From Saprospiraceae bacterium (GTDB lineage: Bacteria > Bacteroidota > Bacteroidia > Chitinophagales > Saprospiraceae): a stretch of DNA of 64,000 bases. The notes under the pieces were generated by a model. It ran no database searches and was not told the origin of the DNA. It saw nothing but the letters and a program-made list of their open reading frames with translations. The position numbers were made by a program, and so were the translations under genes. Below, in pieces: positions 62,601 to 64,000 of the stretch. Numbering within the stretch: position 1 is the first letter of the stretch; each line of letters starts with the position of its first letter. The stretch spans positions 62,001 to 126,000 of the forward strand of contig JALSGS010000053.1 in the NCBI GenBank assembly GCA_026982695.1, given 5' to 3'.

Positions 62601-63010
62601 TCTCGAGGCAAGGATGGTAACGAAGGCAGTGCACTGCACAATGTCTCGGGCACTGTCAGGCCCGTCATTTGAGCTACGGCTTCACTTAGCGCTCGGGCAC
62701 CTATTAACAACTCGCGCTCACGCCATTGGATAGTGGGCGAGTGCAACCACCGATCGTATTTGCGACGAAATTGGTGAACGGCTCTTTCTACTGCATCATT
62801 TACAGGTATTAGCTGAAAAGCAAAGGCTACACGAGAAAAAAGCGTATAGAAATGTAGGCCACTATCTTCTGTAATGGTCTGGAAAAACTGGTGTAACAGC
62901 GTGCCCAACCAACGCACTCGGGCCTCTGAAGGCAAATGGCTTGCTGCAACCCACTTTTGCAGCTTGCCAAAAAAATAGCGACCAATAATTTCGCTTTTGG
63001 GAGCATCCAC
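59606..63010 (-). CDS. Dna2-like nuclease-helicase (PD-(D/E)XK plus SF1 helicase)
   Basis: This 1134-residue protein appears to start at a GTG (63010); an ATG two bases away is out of frame. Residues ~340-380 carry a Cas4/RecB-type PD-(D/E)XK nuclease core (GLQGRLDLLHRASD, then SLVELKSGKIF). The SF1B UPF1/Dna2-type helicase follows, with Walker A LLWGPPGTGKTSQ at ~710, VIVDEASQLTEP at ~835, MLIGDHRQLPAVV, DTVERYQGGARDVVILSLV and LNVAMTRAREQVVIIGT near the C-terminus. It would unwind and cleave DNA with 5' flaps, in repair or defence. The following gene may be its partner. No methylase or other known defence gene is in view. Confidence 0.88.
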   Translation of the reverse strand: MDAPKSEIIGRYFFGKLQKWVAASHLPSEARVRWLGTLLHQFFQTITEDSGLHFYTLFSRVAFAFQLIPVNDAVERAVHQFRRKYDRWLHSPTIQWRERELLIGARALSEAVAQMTGLTVPETLCSALPSLPSLPRELPEQQQLDQLRVVLLDHGSQDSLLAEDETGRRYTLKPHHKTEDYFAQTVRLISRDFGFPVVATLLNVQVIRRDEAIVWLIVLEPDWLIDVTAIANCFQTSGAIPELYLLQRFLPWSASPHLLLGHAVNYLFDQLFAQTNLTWSRPLLRELFKLNPFAFAKMDDRAVRQLLQKLRGHFATLKAVLCQLPKAPHHIDLANVHIEPTFYSSKYGLQGRLDLLHRASDGTSSLVELKSGKIFNANAYGINSNHYVQTLLYDLLMESAFGGQTQRRNYLLYSQTNDTPLRYAPPVRAIQHEAIQLRNELVALDRRLSKPLPHQYPRHFEQLWHILLRLHSEHLPQVKGFHRSDLMRFAQTMRQLDPLEQRWFAAFITFIAREHRFAKVGSDNVDAARGRQATLWLDPIGLKKQRFEILNDLVLVENRAGEADPVLSLAYTNDTVKLSNFRKGDIAVLYPKTDGSPLNNQLFKCTIVTLEPQSVQVRLRARQVSSSLFAKFERWHLEPDVLDSAFYNLYRSLFAFAQAPKDKRALWLGIRQPQQSKSLSHTEIVPQGLTSEQQRVFRKGLEAGECFLLWGPPGTGKTSQMLRAWVQWLLRFTDEHILLLAYTNRAVDEICHALEAIDAAWLPAGSSIHDYYLRVGGRHATHPRFRGQLLSEQVKQIDCRAELITLLNQRRIVVGTVSTLSNRPELFELKKFHRVIVDEASQLTEPMIAGLLAQFPKVMLIGDHRQLPAVVAQPDRYTKVHDERLQQIGLKDLGNSLFERLYMRFREKGWTYAFDHLNQQGRMHVELMTFANEEFYEHMLQPLPNSIQAAQHLYQPLNRPLPTPTTELACILARHRMVYIPTQPEEIDMLKQNTYEAQQVVEVIRTFMHMYAQSEVLPTIGVIVPYRAQIACIRQELERHGIDPNQWTIDTVERYQGGARDVVILSLVTNSVDQLSTIVKLNDEGVDRKLNVAMTRAREQVVIIGTREVLESQPLYRRLLARCHAANLAVRTLD

Positions 63011-63046
63011 ATGTTTTACTTTTTTATACGCGGATCTCCATCGGCT

Positions 63047-64000
63047 TCACGCCTGCTCGCCGCGCAATATCTGACGGGAAATCACGAGTTTCTGAATCTC
63101 GGAAGTGCCTTCACCTATGGTGCAGAGTTTGGCATCCCGATAGTGCTTTTCGACGGGAAAGTCTTTCGTGTAGCCATAGCCACCAAAGATTTGCACGGCC
63201 TCATTGGCTACTTGCACGGCAATTTCCGAGGCGTAGAGTTTGGCCATGGCAGAAATCGTCGTAGTGCGTTGGCCGGCATCTTTCTTGGCGCCGGCTTTGC
63301 GCGTGAGCAATTCAGCAGCCTGAATTTTAGTAGCCATATCGGCCAACTTGAACGAAATTGCTTGAAAATTGGCAATAGGCTGGCCAAACTGGTGGCGCTC
63401 TTTGGCGTAAGCCACCGAGGCTTCATAAGCGCCTTTAGCAATGCCCAAAGCCAAAGCAGCGATGGAGATGCGCCCACCATCCAGAATCTTCATGGCTTGG
63501 ATAAAGCCTTCACCTGCCTGGCCCAGTACCTGATTTTTGGGGATGCGGCAATCGTCGAAGATCATCTCTGCTGTCTCGGAAGCACGCATACCCAGTTTAT
63601 TTTCCTTTTTTCCAGCAGTAAACCCAGGTGTACCCCGCTCGACGATAAAAGCCGTCATGCCGTGTTTGTCGAGCAGCTCGCCTGTGCGCGCAATAACTAC
63701 TGCTACATGGCCCGATTTGCCGTGCGTGATAAAGTTTTTCGTGCCGTTGAGTACGTACTCGTCACCATCTGCTACGGCCACGCACTTCATACGCGCCGCA
63801 TCACTGCCCGTGTTGGGTTCGGTCAGGCCCCAAGCACCTATCCACTCACCACTGGCCAGTTTGGGCAAATAACGTTGTTTTTGTGCCTCTGTACCAAATT
63901 GCAGGATGTGGTTGGTACAAAGCGAATTGTGTGCAGCCACTGAAAGGCCTATGGAGCCACACACTTTAGCTATTTCTTCTATAATGGTAATATACTCTTG
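63047..64000 (-). CDS. Acyl-CoA dehydrogenase (5' partial)
   Basis: The frame runs past the window end (first visible residues [20 protein letters not shown]), so about 60 N-terminal residues are missing; 318 are present. Family blocks are [64 protein letters not shown] and the catalytic-region [33 protein letters not shown], quoted here only as the [10 protein letters not shown] end. It oxidises acyl-CoA to enoyl-CoA with FAD. The short-chain or butyryl-CoA class is likely but not proven. Confidence 0.97.
   Translation of the reverse strand, partial: QEYITIIEEIAKVCGSIGLSVAAHNSLCTNHILQFGTEAQKQRYLPKLASGEWIGAWGLTEPNTGSDAARMKCVAVADGDEYVLNGTKNFITHGKSGHVAVVIARTGELLDKHGMTAFIVERGTPGFTAGKKENKLGMRASETAEMIFDDCRIPKNQVLGQAGEGFIQAMKILDGGRISIAALALGIAKGAYEASVAYAKERHQFGQPIANFQAISFKLADMATKIQAAELLTRKAGAKKDAGQRTTTISAMAKLYASEIAVQVANEAVQIFGGYGYTKDFPVEKHYRDAKLCTIGEGTSEIQKLVISRQILRGEQA

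Noticed and set aside
62936-63943. A 335-codon plus-strand open frame across the end of the window
   Set aside because: It is antisense to the acyl-CoA dehydrogenase, whose motifs are unmistakable. The frame crosses into the nuclease-helicase gene and its translation has no recognisable domain.

Overview
The window comes from a chromosome of a Bacteroidota bacterium, probably Saprospiria-like. Four signs point there: type IX secretion (T9SS) sorting domains of both kinds (type A on the DUF1501 protein and the haem peroxidase, type B/CHU_C on a 1861-residue adhesin), a PorP/SprF protein, Bacteroidota-only families (DUF6089, DUF4199), and -7 promoter boxes of the TAnnTTTG type. The class-level placement is inference. 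No rRNA, prophage, transposase or CRISPR array was seen; there is one tRNA.

Layout. 1-13.5 kb: secreted and surface proteins (DUF1501, S10 carboxypeptidase, Tat-exported aminotransferase, haem peroxidase, giant cohesin/PKD adhesin, PorP). 13.9-20 kb: small metabolic and unknown genes (DUF4442, metallophosphoesterase, DUF6089, methyltransferase, carboxylesterase). 20-25 kb: dnaK, an orphan protein resembling the C-terminal domain of lantibiotic dehydratases, folD, an NmrA-like protein. 25-36.5 kb: two overlapping unknown lipoprotein-type genes, nfu, a D-amino-acid aldolase-like gene overlapping pnuC, two divergent sugar-isomerase TIM barrels, a DUF2541 protein, nitroreductase, SDR, and two tandem small heat-shock proteins. 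36.7-42.4 kb: a same-strand cluster with a dihydroorotase-like protein lacking its metal ligands, two DUF4199 membrane proteins, two glycosyltransferases, a small membrane protein and gmhA.

42.4-45.6 kb is the standout accessory cassette. It encodes a MotA/ExbB-type channel protein with a long coiled-coil tail (interrupted by a +1 shift), a MotB/OmpA-type partner, an unknown 130-residue protein and a small HNH nuclease. This is the architecture of the Zorya type II anti-phage system, but with a reduced nuclease and an extra small gene.

45.8-53.7 kb: amino-acid biosynthesis. A SAM-I riboswitch sits directly against metX, followed by a compact ilvD-ilvB-ilvN-ilvC-ilvA run for branched-chain amino acids. 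53.9-58.5 kb: an unknown protein, lpxB, a small membrane protein, surE and hemH. 58.7 kb: tRNA-Lys(UUU) with a strong terminator. 58.8-63 kb: an unknown protein and a Dna2-like nuclease-helicase. The window ends inside an acyl-CoA dehydrogenase gene.

Across the window, a 13-base motif (GCCTTTCGGCAAA or its complement) occurs at least six times. The copies lie in unrelated genes and different reading frames, so the constraint appears to act on DNA rather than on protein.
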